NCBI GenBank assembly: GCA_016875015.1
Contig: VGSJ01000015.1
Span: forward strand, 1-47,253
Length of the DNA: 47,253 bases
Source of the DNA: Deltaproteobacteria bacterium
Lineage (GTDB): Bacteria; Desulfobacterota; Desulfobaccia; Desulfobaccales; 0-14-0-80-60-11
Direction of reading: 5' to 3'
A program made the translations under genes and the position numbers. The notes below the pieces were generated by a model that made no database searches, had not been told where the DNA came from, and worked only from the letters and a program-made list of their open reading frames with translations. Every line of letters begins with the position of its first letter. Position 1 is the first letter of the stretch. Positions 35,077 to 43,587 of the stretch are shown one piece after another.

Positions 35077-35538
35077 TTATACCGAGGCTTTTTTGCGCCG
35101 GAAGCCATGTTCCCCCAAGCCTTTTTCTTTGGCCAGTTTACTCCGCTGTTCGGAGTATTCTTTACAGACCAGGGGATACTTTTTGGGATCAAGGCTGTAC
35201 CGGCGGAAATACTCAGCCGGGGCCAGGTGATGGGTTTTGCGCAGATGAGCCTTGAGAGTCCGCATCTTCTTGCCGCATTCCAGACAGACGACATACTTTT
35301 CTTTGACAATTTCATCCAGCGAAATCGAAGGTTTCTTAACTAGTTCCGCCTCCGGTCCCGGCTCGGCAACCCCGCCGGCGGGCTCCAGCAGGGCCTCGCC
35401 GGCTTCAATAGCGGTTAAAACGTTATAGATGGCCTTAATCTCACCTACTAATTCTTTAGGGGTAAGTTCGCTCATCGACGCGTGGGAAATTACAATCTGG
35501 GCCGTTAATTTGAGTGCCTCGGTCACCATAAACGTCAT
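35077..35538 (-). CDS. MucR/Ros-type zinc-finger transcriptional regulator
   Basis: 153 residues. The C-terminal Ros/MucR DNA-binding domain is clear: ISLDEIVKEKYVVCLECGKK then MRTLKAHLRKTHHL, with a C-x2-C...H-x4-H type zinc site, followed by LAPAEYFRRYSLDPKKYPLV. The N-terminal part has the usual LTAQIVISHASMSELTPKEL dimer region. MucR-like proteins often control surface polysaccharide and motility genes. The ATG at 35538 (GGAGAGGA upstream) or 35529 is the start. Confidence 0.92.
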   Translation of the reverse strand: MTFMVTEALKLTAQIVISHASMSELTPKELVGEIKAIYNVLTAIEAGEALLEPAGGVAEPGPEAELVKKPSISLDEIVKEKYVVCLECGKKMRTLKAHLRKTHHLAPAEYFRRYSLDPKKYPLVCKEYSEQRSKLAKEKGLGEHGFRRKKASV

Positions 35539-35715
35539 TCCTCTCCGAATCGTTTTTAATTACTGCGTCTGGATCAATTTTGCTGCAATCTTTATAGACG
35601 GTTATATGTAAGTGTCATTTCTATTGTCAAGAGATTTTTTATCTAACTTGACTTTTTTTGTGCAAGCTACCAATTTTCTCACTAAGTCATCGACCGCAAA
35701 AGGGAATGGCACAAC

Positions 35716-36471
35716 TCAAGATTTAGTTCCCTGGGCCATCTTATGCAATGCGGCGGGGTCAACGATGGTGATCTTACCCTTATCCACTTCTATTAAGCCC
35801 AAAATCTTAAATCGAGATAAAGTCCGGGACAATGTTTCGCTGATAGTGCCCAGATAAGCGGCCAGCTGCGTTTTGGTGGTGGGCAATTCGCAGTGCAACC
35901 CTGCCGCGATTTCGCCGTGCGTATGCTGGCATCTCTCCAATATATACCGGGCCAGCCGGGCTGATACTTCTTTCAGAGAGAGATCCTCCAGTTGTTTGGT
36001 CAGGTGAAACATCAAGCGGCTCAAGGCGGCCAGCATGTTGCGGGCCAGGGCCGGGGAGGCGGCCAGATGCTGCAGAAACGGGCCCTTGGGAAAAAATAAG
36101 GTGTGGCAGTCCTCCAAGGCGATGGCCGTGGCCGGGTAAGGAATTTCTCCGAAAACCGCGGCCTCGGCGAAAGTCTCTCCCGGCCCCACCAGGCGGATTA
36201 TGTATTCCTTGCCTTCCGGGGAACTCTTCACCAGTTTTATCTGGCCGGTGATGAGCAGATAAAACCCCTGGGCCTCTTTCCCCTCCCAAAAGATGGTGGC
36301 TTGCCGGGGGACGGTTTTCTTTACCGCCATGCGGGCCAGGACCGAAAGATCCGCCTCGGTAATCCCGGAAAACAGATAAATACGCCGTAAGATGTGCTGC
36401 TTGGCATCGGTGTCTGCTTTGGCGATGCGTTCCATTCCGGCCCCCCCCTGGCGGTGCTGGATAAAATTCAT
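35716..36471 (-). CDS. Crp/Fnr-family transcriptional regulator (HcpR-like)
   Basis: 251 residues. A cyclic-nucleotide-binding-like sensor (~28-145; FYLLITGQIKLVKSSPEGKE, GPGETFAEAAVFGE) is followed by a Crp-type helix-turn-helix (~180-240; TTKTQLAAYLGTISETLSRT, then LIEVDKGKITIVD). It lacks an FNR Cys cluster. Resemblance to HcpR-type regulators of nitrosative stress is by overall form; the match to a dyad upstream of hcp supports this weakly. An alternative ATG is at 36435. It starts 45 nt after the PAS gene, so the two may be cotranscribed. Confidence 0.87.
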   Translation of the reverse strand: MNFIQHRQGGAGMERIAKADTDAKQHILRRIYLFSGITEADLSVLARMAVKKTVPRQATIFWEGKEAQGFYLLITGQIKLVKSSPEGKEYIIRLVGPGETFAEAAVFGEIPYPATAIALEDCHTLFFPKGPFLQHLAASPALARNMLAALSRLMFHLTKQLEDLSLKEVSARLARYILERCQHTHGEIAAGLHCELPTTKTQLAAYLGTISETLSRTLSRFKILGLIEVDKGKITIVDPAALHKMAQGTKS

Positions 36472-36516
36472 CTTTTCATATTTTCATAAGAGATTCCCCC
36501 GGCCTCCCTCAATACC

Positions 36517-37368
36517 CTAAACCTTGCCGTGCTTCCGTGCCGTGATGTCCTGGGTAAACCCTTCGTAGTAGATGATGGCGCCGGTTTCGTCCCGCACCGC
36601 CCGGGCATCCACCGCGATCCAGAATTTACTGCCGTCTTGACGGTACACCTGATATTCCTGTCCCCGGATAACTCCCGCCTCGGCCACCAGGCGCTTGAAC
36701 TCATCCCGTTGCTGCGGGTCCACAAAGACCGGGTGGCCCAGGTCCATGATGCCGGTGATCATCTCCTGCGGAGAATCGTAGCCGTACATGCGGGCCAGGG
36801 CCGGGTTGACGCTGAGCAGGCGCCCCTCAGGCGTAATCTGGAAGATGCCGATCACGGCGTTTTCATAGATGCCGCGATATTTGGCTTCGGCCTCCTGCAA
36901 GGCTTGCTCCGTGAGTTTGTGGGCGGTGACATCCTGGATCATGGCCATCTTGGACATGGCGCCGTCGGGATGCCGGATGGGGGTGTTGACCACATAGTAC
37001 CAGCGGTGGTCTTTGGGGCTGAGCACCTCCCAGCGCACTGTCTCCCCCCGGAAGACCCGGTCATTGACGCACCAGGGACAGACCTCGTCCCGGTCATGGA
37101 GCACCCGATAACATTTCTGGCCCAGGGGGTAACACCCCGTGCGTTCGATGAAGCGCTGGTTCATGAATTCCACTTCGAAGTTTTGGGAACAGATGTAGAT
37201 GAAGCCGTCGAAGGCTTCGATCATGGCTTCATATTGGGCCCACAAATCCCGCCAGGCCTCGGAGGACCGAAGGGAGCGGGATTCCGCCTTCTCCAGCGCC
37301 GTCACCTTTTGACGCAGCGCCGCCAGTTCTTTAATGAGGTCGGCTCTGTCCCGGTCTTCGTCGTTCAT
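36517..37368 (-). CDS. Two-PAS-domain sensor protein without output domain
   Basis: 283 residues: an N-terminal coiled-coil (~5-40), a PAS domain with CYRVLHDRDEVCPWC (~55-155), where Cys pairs suggest redox or metal sensing, and a second PAS (~165-280, with YENAVIGIFQITPEGRLLSV and a closing QDITARK). No kinase, cyclase or DNA-binding module follows, and the protein stops right after the second PAS. It likely works through a partner; the Crp/Fnr gene 45 nt downstream is an obvious candidate. Confidence 0.85.
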   Translation of the reverse strand: MNDEDRDRADLIKELAALRQKVTALEKAESRSLRSSEAWRDLWAQYEAMIEAFDGFIYICSQNFEVEFMNQRFIERTGCYPLGQKCYRVLHDRDEVCPWCVNDRVFRGETVRWEVLSPKDHRWYYVVNTPIRHPDGAMSKMAMIQDVTAHKLTEQALQEAEAKYRGIYENAVIGIFQITPEGRLLSVNPALARMYGYDSPQEMITGIMDLGHPVFVDPQQRDEFKRLVAEAGVIRGQEYQVYRQDGSKFWIAVDARAVRDETGAIIYYEGFTQDITARKHGKV

Positions 37369-37564
37369 CTGCTTACTGGCATGGGCATGGCTGATTTAGA
37401 TTTCGCTACTTTTTATAGTTTATGGAGATTATATTAAAATAACAAGATATTGTCCTAGAGATGCCCGTGGGCCGCTTTTGTCTGACGCTTCTCCAGGGGA
37501 GGCAAACCGGGGCAGGTTCACTTCCCCCTGGCGTCACCGTTCAGGGCAGCCGTTATTCAACCCA

Positions 37565-38113
37565 TCAGTCTTCGGCAAGCGGTTCGATATGGAAGACCTG
37601 CAGGTACAACCCCGGACCGAGGCGGGCAAGTTCGCCATAGAGCATGACCGGGTCCAGGCGCTTGAGCTTATACTGCTCGGCCTGCTCGGGAGTTACGGCG
37701 GCCAGGTCAAAGTAGCCGGTGAGGTCAGCCGTATCATAGGTGGCGAACCATTTGAGCTGGGACCACCTGATGGGATACCGGAGCAGGGTGAGGTAATTCC
37801 GGACCATGGCCGGGTCATAATCCAGGTATTGCCAGAAATACGCCTTCACCCGAACCTGCTGGCCGGCCTGGAGGTTGGTTACGCCCGGGGCCAGGAGGTC
37901 ACGGTATTCTATGGGGGTATAAGCCTGGGGGTCAAAAGCGGCCGGGTGCGGTCGGAGTTCGCCGCAGGCGGAAAACCCCAGCAGGCCGCACAGGAGGATG
38001 ACCCCCCACCAGCCGGACACCCTGCGGGGCCGGGGGCCGCCGGGAGCCAAGGGCAGATGGCGCCGGTAGGATAATCGGTTCACGGGAGTTGCCTTATCCA
38101 CCGTCTTCCCCAT
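37565..38113 (-). CDS. Hypothetical lipoprotein
   Basis: 182 residues from ATG 38113. A basic, Pro/Arg-rich start is followed by a hydrophobic segment and a lipobox (LLGFSAC), so the mature protein is probably a lipoprotein. The rest (FDPQAYTPIEYRDLLAPGV, then KAYFWQYLDYDPAMVRNYLT) matches no family I recognise. The GTG at 38083 is an alternative start closer to the lipobox. It is divergent from the small gene at 38150. Confidence 0.6.
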   Translation of the reverse strand: MGKTVDKATPVNRLSYRRHLPLAPGGPRPRRVSGWWGVILLCGLLGFSACGELRPHPAAFDPQAYTPIEYRDLLAPGVTNLQAGQQVRVKAYFWQYLDYDPAMVRNYLTLLRYPIRWSQLKWFATYDTADLTGYFDLAAVTPEQAEQYKLKRLDPVMLYGELARLGPGLYLQVFHIEPLAED

Positions 38114-38149
38114 AATAGAGGAAACGGCTTTAAATGAGGAGATGTTCTT

Positions 38150-38425
38150 ATGGCCTGTCCCATAATTATCCGCCGTCACGAAGGGTTCCAGTCTTACCTG
38201 GTGCTGGATGACAACCCCCGGGAGTTACTGCGCCACGTGGGCTTTGCCGACCAATTTTCCGTGCGGCCCTGGCTGGGGTCCCTGGACCCCCATGACGCCC
38301 TGGAAGAATGGGCGGAAATGCTGGCGGAGGACCCGGACAACTATAGGGTTACCGATGCCGACCACCGGGATTACTGCCTGGAACGCTCCGATTGGGGCCG
38401 CTGCAAGATGTGGCCGGAGCGTTAG
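38150..38425 (+). CDS. Small conserved-looking hypothetical protein
   Basis: 91 residues with GAGGAG 9 nt before the ATG, so it is probably expressed. It is soluble and acidic (LDDNPRELLRHVGF, HDALEEWAEMLAEDPDNY) and ends DYCLERSDWGRCKMWPER. I do not recognise a family. Divergent from the lipoprotein gene, with 36 bp between the two starts. Confidence 0.6.
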   Translation: MACPIIIRRHEGFQSYLVLDDNPRELLRHVGFADQFSVRPWLGSLDPHDALEEWAEMLAEDPDNYRVTDADHRDYCLERSDWGRCKMWPER

Positions 38426-38454
38426 GCTTAAAACCTCTCAGATTCAAATCAGCC

Positions 38455-39693
38455 TCACTCCGCCATCAGGCACACGTGAGCCAGCACCTTGGCGTCCCCC
38501 AGGAGATGGCTCAGGAAACAAAACTCGTTGGGCTGGTGGGCGCAGTCGTTGGCGGTCATCCAGACCGCCGCGGGTAACCCTGCCTTCCGAAAAAACGCGG
38601 CCACGGTGCCGCCCCCGATCCCCTGGGGGGTGGCTTCCCGGCCGTAAACCTGCCGGATGGCCTGCTGCAGGGCTTTGACCACCGGGGCATCCGGCGCGGT
38701 GGGCGGCGCGCTGGCCAGAGTCTGCACCGGCGAAACTTCCAGGGTGACCCCGAATTTTTCCGCTGCCGCGGTGGCGATGGCCCGGACCCGCTCTGTGACC
38801 TGGGTCAGGTCGTAATCCGGCAACACCCGGCAGTCCAGATAGAAGACGTTCCGGCCCGGAATGGTGTTGATGTTGGGCACGTTGGCCTCTTTTTTGGTGG
38901 GTTCGAAGGTGCTCATGGGCGGCCGGAACAGCGGGTTGTGCCGGGGAAATTCCCGGTGCAGGTCGTCTAAGGCCACGATCACGTGGGCTGCGGCCCTCAG
39001 GGTGTTTTTGGCCTTGTGGGGGCGGGAGGCGTGGCCCTGCTGCCCCAAGAGCGTCACCTTGAGCCAGAGGATGCTCTTTTCCGCCACCTCGATCATGGCG
39101 CCGTCATTGCTGCCGGCATCGGGAACGACGATCAAATCCTGGGGGGAAAAGAGCCCGGGGTGCTCCCGGAGCACGTAGGCCAGGCCGCGCTCGTTGCCGG
39201 TTTCTTCGTCCGCCACCAGGGCCAGGGCCAGAGTGCGCTCCGGGGTCAGGCCCAAGTCCAGGAAGGCCCTCACGGCCATGAGGGACATGACGATGCCGTG
39301 ATGGTCGTCTTCGGTGCCCCGCCCGTAGAGGCGGTCGCCGTCCACCCGGAGGGTAAAGGGGTCGGACTCCCAGAGGCTCAGGTCCCCCGGGGGCACCACG
39401 TCCATATGGCTCAGGACCCAGACCTTTTCCGGCCGGTTCCCGGGCAGGTACGCCACCAGGTTGGGGCGCGTCCCGCCCGGCACCCGGTCATCCAGGGCCG
39501 GATAGTTGTGGACCGCAAGGCCCCAACTCTCCAGCACCTGCGTCAAGAAGGCGGCTTTGTCGGCCTCGCCGGTCCCCCCCACCTCCGGCCCTAACGCCAC
39601 CCGGGAGACCAGTTGCCGCTGCAACTCGATCACCTGTTCCGGATAGGTATCCAGGCGCTCGCTTACGAGCTGGAACCTCTCAGCTTTCGTCAT
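38455..39693 (-). CDS. M20-family metallopeptidase/deacylase
   Basis: 412 residues. It belongs to the two-zinc M20 family (dipeptidases, succinyl-diaminopimelate desuccinylase and related deacylases). Metal-site motifs are present: LSHMDVVPPGD (first His and Asp), GRGTEDDHHG, DEETGNERG, and a late His in DCAHQPNEF. The lid domain lies about 205-320. The ATG at 39693 is preferred; the frame is open upstream through a REP region but without homology. The exact substrate cannot be read from sequence. Confidence 0.9.
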   Translation of the reverse strand: MTKAERFQLVSERLDTYPEQVIELQRQLVSRVALGPEVGGTGEADKAAFLTQVLESWGLAVHNYPALDDRVPGGTRPNLVAYLPGNRPEKVWVLSHMDVVPPGDLSLWESDPFTLRVDGDRLYGRGTEDDHHGIVMSLMAVRAFLDLGLTPERTLALALVADEETGNERGLAYVLREHPGLFSPQDLIVVPDAGSNDGAMIEVAEKSILWLKVTLLGQQGHASRPHKAKNTLRAAAHVIVALDDLHREFPRHNPLFRPPMSTFEPTKKEANVPNINTIPGRNVFYLDCRVLPDYDLTQVTERVRAIATAAAEKFGVTLEVSPVQTLASAPPTAPDAPVVKALQQAIRQVYGREATPQGIGGGTVAAFFRKAGLPAAVWMTANDCAHQPNEFCFLSHLLGDAKVLAHVCLMAE

Positions 39694-39766
39694 CACCACC
39701 CTGCCTGTCTCGGATAACTTGGCGCCACCCCGCACCGGAAAGATGCCGGCGCCACCAAAAATAGTA

Positions 39767-39866
39767 GTAGGGGCGGGCCGCTGCGCCCGCCACCTTTGGT
39801 AGCACAGCCTTTCCAGGCTGTGCACGACTAACTTGCTACTTTGGCACAGGCTGGAAAGCCTGTGCC
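39767..39866. repeat. REP cluster with paired palindromes (BIME-like)
   Basis: GTAGGGGCGGGCC start, then GCACAGCCT-TTCC-AGGCTGTGC (39802-39823), a 19 bp spacer (ACGACTAACTTGCTACTTT), and GGCACAGGCT-GGAA-AGCCTGTGCC (39843-39866). It mirrors 8242-8305 in order and spacing. Confidence 0.78.
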
Positions 39867-40098
39867 ACCGATTTAAAGAACTTCTCAAGCCGGAAAAATC
39901 GCCGTCCGGTTGCCCCGGGCTTTTCCTTCCTGACGCCATCATATATAATTCGAGGGGCTAATGACAAGAAGAGTTTGGGTGGCCCCCCCGGTGGCCAGGC
40001 TTCGCATCACGGCCCTCCGCCTTAAACCCCGGGGCGATTGGTCCGCCAACTGTTCATGGGAGCTAAAAAAATCTACTCGTGCGTATGGAGGAAGTTTT

Positions 40099-40506
40099 AT
40101 GAAGATCAAACGCATCGCCCATCTGGGAATCGCGGTGAAGGACCTGGACGCCCCTAAAAAATTCTATGCCGAAAATCTTGGCCTGAAGTTAAAGGGTGAA
40201 GAAGTGGTGGAAACCCAGAAGGTCAAGGTGAGCTTCATCCAGGTAGGGGAAAGCAAGCTGGAATTGCTCCTGCCCACGTCGGCGGACAGCGCCGTGGCCA
40301 AGTTTCTGGAAAACAAGGGAGAGGGCTTCCACCACCTGGCCCTGGAGGTGGATGATATCCACGCGGCGGTAGAAGAATTGAAAGCTGCGGGTGTACGGCT
40401 CATCGATGAAACCCCCCGGGAGGGCGCCCACGGCGCTCTGGTGGCTTTTCTCCACCCCAAGGCCACCTTCGGCCTCCTGGTGGAGTTGTGCCAGTATCCT
40501 GACTGA
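40099..40506 (+). CDS. mce: Methylmalonyl-CoA epimerase
   Basis: 135 residues, a typical vicinal-oxygen-chelate protein. It converts the S to the R epimer of methylmalonyl-CoA in propionate metabolism. Seen: IKRIAHLGIAVKDLDAPKKF, with the first metal His, ENKGEGFHHLALEVDDIHAA with the second, and a closing Glu in LLVELCQYP. The ATG at 40099 has GGAGG 7 nt upstream. The related mutase is not in the window. Confidence 0.93.
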   Translation: MKIKRIAHLGIAVKDLDAPKKFYAENLGLKLKGEEVVETQKVKVSFIQVGESKLELLLPTSADSAVAKFLENKGEGFHHLALEVDDIHAAVEELKAAGVRLIDETPREGAHGALVAFLHPKATFGLLVELCQYPD

Positions 40507-40518
40507 GACTAAACCTCA

Positions 40519-41322
40519 ATGGGGATAAGCGCTGCGGCCCTGCTGGCCCAGGTCCAGGTCAATCTCCCGTTTCCGTTTTTGCAGGCCGGGTACCTCGAGA
40601 AGTTTTTGCGCCGGGGCCTCAATCCGGAAATTGGCCTGGACGCCTATAGCCTGGGACATTACCGCCCCGGGGACTTTCGCCGGGCGGCCCGGGCTTTTCA
40701 CGGGGCCGGGCGGCGGATCACCCTGCACGGCCCCTTTCAAGACCTGGCCCCGGGGGCGCTGGACGATGGCGTCCTGGCCGCGTCGCGCCGGCGTTTGCGC
40801 CAGGCGTTCCGCTATTTGCCGGTGTTTCGGCCGGTGGCGGTGGTCTGCCATCTGGGCTATGAAGCCCGGCACTACCTCGGGGATCAGGAGCGCTGGCTGG
40901 CCCGCAGCGCGGCCACCTGGAAGGAGTTGGCCGCCCTGGCGGCGCCTCACGGCGTGACGGTGATGCTGGAAAATGTCCACGAAACCGAGCCGGAACTCTT
41001 CCTGGAAGTCCTGGGCCGGGTGGGGGCGCCCAACCTCCAGGTGTGCTTTGACGTGGGGCACCTCCTGGCTTTCAGCACCGGCGACTTCCCCCACTGGCTT
41101 AAGACCCTGGCCCCGGTCATCGGGCACCTGCATCTCCACGACAACCACGGGGATAACGACACCCACCTGGCCTTAGGCGCCGGCCGGGTCCCTCTCCGAG
41201 AAACTCTCGACTACCTGGCCCACCGGGGGCGCCAGCCCTTCATTACCCTGGAGCCTCACCAGGAAGGCAGTCTGGACCCCTCCCTGGACCACCTGGCCGG
41301 CATCTGGCCCTGGGAAAATTAG
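40519..41322 (+). CDS. Sugar phosphate isomerase/epimerase-type TIM-barrel protein
   Basis: 267 residues of the xylose-isomerase-like (AP endonuclease 2) fold. Barrel-end motifs with likely metal ligands are seen in order: TLHGPF, VCHLGYE, MLENVHE (Glu), VCFDVGH (Asp), GHLHLHDNHGDNDTHL and ITLEPH (Glu). It may act as an isomerase or an endonuclease IV relative; a sugar isomerase is more usual for this layout. It starts 12 nt after the mce gene, so the two are likely cotranscribed. Confidence 0.85.
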   Translation: MGISAAALLAQVQVNLPFPFLQAGYLEKFLRRGLNPEIGLDAYSLGHYRPGDFRRAARAFHGAGRRITLHGPFQDLAPGALDDGVLAASRRRLRQAFRYLPVFRPVAVVCHLGYEARHYLGDQERWLARSAATWKELAALAAPHGVTVMLENVHETEPELFLEVLGRVGAPNLQVCFDVGHLLAFSTGDFPHWLKTLAPVIGHLHLHDNHGDNDTHLALGAGRVPLRETLDYLAHRGRQPFITLEPHQEGSLDPSLDHLAGIWPWEN

Positions 41323-41365
41323 GGAAAGACACTATTTTAATTTACTGTCAACCTCCAGGGTTAGT

Positions 41366-41800
41366 TCACCTTACCAGCGGGTTTTTCACCTTCAAGGCGG
41401 GGAAGCGGCCGAAATCCCGGTCGGCGGTCCATAATTCCCGGGCGCCGTGGCTTTGGCACAAGGCCGCGACGCGGGCGTCATGAACCTGGGGCCCGGCGAC
41501 TCGTCCCACCTGGAGGGCAAGGCGCAACTCCGGCCAATATCCCTCTGATTCCGCCAGCAGGACCAGGCTGGGAGATTCCAGCCAGGCCGTCACCTGCTCC
41601 AGAGCCGCATCCAAAGGGGTGGGCGGCGCATAGATTTTGGGATGCGTGACGATGGCCAGGAATTCGTGGAGGCAAGGCCAGGGGATGGCCCAGGGTCCTC
41701 GCCCCTCGGCCAGTTCCACTATCGAACCGTACGCGGCGTCGTGCCAGGGAGAATCTTCCCGATGCGCATAGACCAGGAGATTGGTATCCACGGCAATCAT
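41366..41800 (-). CDS. vapC: VapC-type PIN-domain toxin
   Basis: 144 residues of the PIN-domain ribonuclease type. Acidic residues expected at the active site are present: Asp5 (AVDTNLLVYA), Glu46 (LHEFLAIVTH), Asp108 (VHDARVAALC) and Asp127/129 (WTADRDF). The start overlaps the antitoxin stop by 4 nt, the usual VapBC layout. The RNA target is unknown. Confidence 0.93.
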   Translation of the reverse strand: MIAVDTNLLVYAHREDSPWHDAAYGSIVELAEGRGPWAIPWPCLHEFLAIVTHPKIYAPPTPLDAALEQVTAWLESPSLVLLAESEGYWPELRLALQVGRVAGPQVHDARVAALCQSHGARELWTADRDFGRFPALKVKNPLVR

Positions 41801-42042
41801 GCGCCGCGGCCTTCATAAATGAGCCCCCGAATCTGCTCCCAGGAAGCGCCGGTAACCTGGGGTTGGAGTCCGGCGCCCTTGAAGGTGGCCTTGCGGAGCC
41901 TAAAGTCGCGGCTTTGCTCCCTTTCCGCGATGACCTTTCTCAAACCCTCCTCCACCAGCGACCGGACCGTGGTTTTCTCCCGGCGGGATACCTGCCGGGC
42001 GGCTTCCAGAAGGGCATCTGATATCTCTATGGTTGTTTTCAT
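41797..42042 (-). CDS. vapB: VapB-type antitoxin
   Basis: 81 residues. The N-terminal ribbon-helix-helix (MKTTIEISDALLEAARQVSR, then TTVRSLVEEGLRKVI) would bind DNA and the C-terminus (TGASWEQIRGLIYEGRG) would wrap and neutralise the toxin. An inverted repeat just upstream of the ATG is a natural operator. No Shine-Dalgarno is seen, so the mRNA may be leaderless or near it. Confidence 0.92.
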   Translation of the reverse strand: MKTTIEISDALLEAARQVSRREKTTVRSLVEEGLRKVIAEREQSRDFRLRKATFKGAGLQPQVTGASWEQIRGLIYEGRGA

Positions 42043-42047
42043 ATGGG

Positions 42048-42073
42048 TATATGTATCAATAAATACATCTATA
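42048..42073. promoter_or_regulatory. Candidate VapB operator
   Basis: ATGTAT-CAATAA-ATACAT with outer TAT/ATA extension (one bulge), 6 bp upstream of the vapB start. AT-rich dyads of this type are bound by VapBC complexes. No other gene lies in 42074-42356. Confidence 0.55.
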
Positions 42074-42356
42074 TGTCAATTTAAAAAGCTTGTAGCGCGG
42101 GCACTGCCCGCGGTTTCCTCTGATTTGCTTGGCAAAGTTGTCGGCTCCTCATGGCGATAATTCATCCAGGTGCACCAAAGCTAGAAAAAATAGCGTCTGC
42201 CCCCAATTAATCAATTACTTTACAGGCGGGAGGCAAACGGATAGAATAAATCTGTCTGTATAACTTGGTCTAGATAATGGAAAACTTCCCCGCGGGCCGA
42301 TCCCGGCTAAGGTTCTTGTGGGAAAGCGCCGATATAATAAGGGCAATGTCAGCTCT

Positions 42357-43517
42357 ATGAAATACCTGGCTATTCTTGGCTCCACCGGCTCCATCGGCCA
42401 AAGCACCCTGGCGGTGGTGGCGGAACATCCCGGTGAATTTGCGGTGGCGGGGTTGGCCGCCGGCCGGAATGTTGAGCTTTTGGCTCAACAGATTAAGGAA
42501 TTCCAACCGCTTCGGGTATCGGTCCAAGATAAAGAGACCGCGGCGCGACTCAAGCTTCTCTTGCCGACAAATTGGCATCCGGCAATTTTTTGGGGGCCGG
42601 AAGGGGCGAAGGAGATAGCTTTAACCGAGGGAGTGGACCTGGTGGTCTCCGCCATGGTGGGGGCGGTGGGCCTGGAACCCACCCTGGCCGCCATTAACGC
42701 CGGGCTGCCGGTGGCCCTGGCCAATAAAGAGACCCTGGTGGCCGCGGGCTCCCTGGTGATGGCCGCGGCCAAGGAACGGGGCGTGCCCATCATCCCGGTG
42801 GACAGCGAACACAGCGCCATTTTTCAGGCCCTGAACGGCGAACGCCGGCAGGATGTGCGGCAGCTCTGGCTTACCGCTTCCGGGGGGCCGTTTCGCGCCT
42901 GGGACCTGGAGCGCCTGCGCGGCGCCACCGCGGCCCAGGCCCTGAAACATCCCAACTGGAGCATGGGGCCCAAGATCACCATCGACAGCGCCACTATGAT
43001 GAACAAGGCCCTGGAGGTTATCGAGGCTTCGGTGCTCTTCGGCCTGGACGTGGACCAGGTGGGGGTTTACATCCATCCCCAGAGTATTATCCATTCCCTG
43101 GTGGAGTTTGTGGACGGCTCGGTGATCGCCCAGTTGGGGGCGCCGGACATGCGCCTGCCCATCGCCTATGCCCTGACCTACCCCCGGCGCCTGCCCCTGA
43201 ACGGGCCGCGCCTGGATCTGTGCCAGGTGGGCCGGCTCACCTTTGAGGCTCCCGATTTGACCCGCTTTCCGGGGTTGGCCCTGGGGTATGCCGCGGCCCG
43301 GGCCGGGGGCACCATGCCTGCGGTGCTCAATGCCGCCAACGAAATGGCGGTGGCCGCCTTTCTTGCCGGCCGCCTCGGTTTTATGGACATCCCCAAAACC
43401 GTGGAGGCCGCCATGGAGGCCCACCGGCATGAGCCGCTGGATAGTTTGGACCAGGTCCTGGCCGTCAACCGCTGGGCCCGGGATTTTGCCCAGGGCTTGA
43501 TCAACCGGGGGATATAG
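42357..43517 (+). CDS. dxr: 1-deoxy-D-xylulose 5-phosphate reductoisomerase
   Basis: 386 residues. It makes MEP in the non-mevalonate isoprenoid pathway, using NADPH. Motifs: LGSTGSIGQSTLAVV (nucleotide binding), PVDSEHSAIFQ (metal-binding Asp and Glu), LTASGGPFR, and HPNWSMGPKITIDSATMMNK. The ATG at 42357 is chosen; a GTG at 42318 would add 13 unconserved residues. It is followed by rseP, a common pair in bacteria. Confidence 0.97.
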   Translation: MKYLAILGSTGSIGQSTLAVVAEHPGEFAVAGLAAGRNVELLAQQIKEFQPLRVSVQDKETAARLKLLLPTNWHPAIFWGPEGAKEIALTEGVDLVVSAMVGAVGLEPTLAAINAGLPVALANKETLVAAGSLVMAAAKERGVPIIPVDSEHSAIFQALNGERRQDVRQLWLTASGGPFRAWDLERLRGATAAQALKHPNWSMGPKITIDSATMMNKALEVIEASVLFGLDVDQVGVYIHPQSIIHSLVEFVDGSVIAQLGAPDMRLPIAYALTYPRRLPLNGPRLDLCQVGRLTFEAPDLTRFPGLALGYAAARAGGTMPAVLNAANEMAVAAFLAGRLGFMDIPKTVEAAMEAHRHEPLDSLDQVLAVNRWARDFAQGLINRGI

Positions 43518-43587
43518 AGTTGCGCGGCGCTCCCCGGCCACGGACCGACTGGATTACTATTTCTCCCACAGGAGCATACCTACTTTT

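Noticed and set aside
39694-39942. Upstream extension of the M20 peptidase frame
   Set aside because: The 83 extra codons cover a REP cluster and show no peptidase similarity.
39961-40098. Upstream extension of the epimerase frame
   Set aside because: No homology, and GGAGG directly precedes the ATG at 40099.
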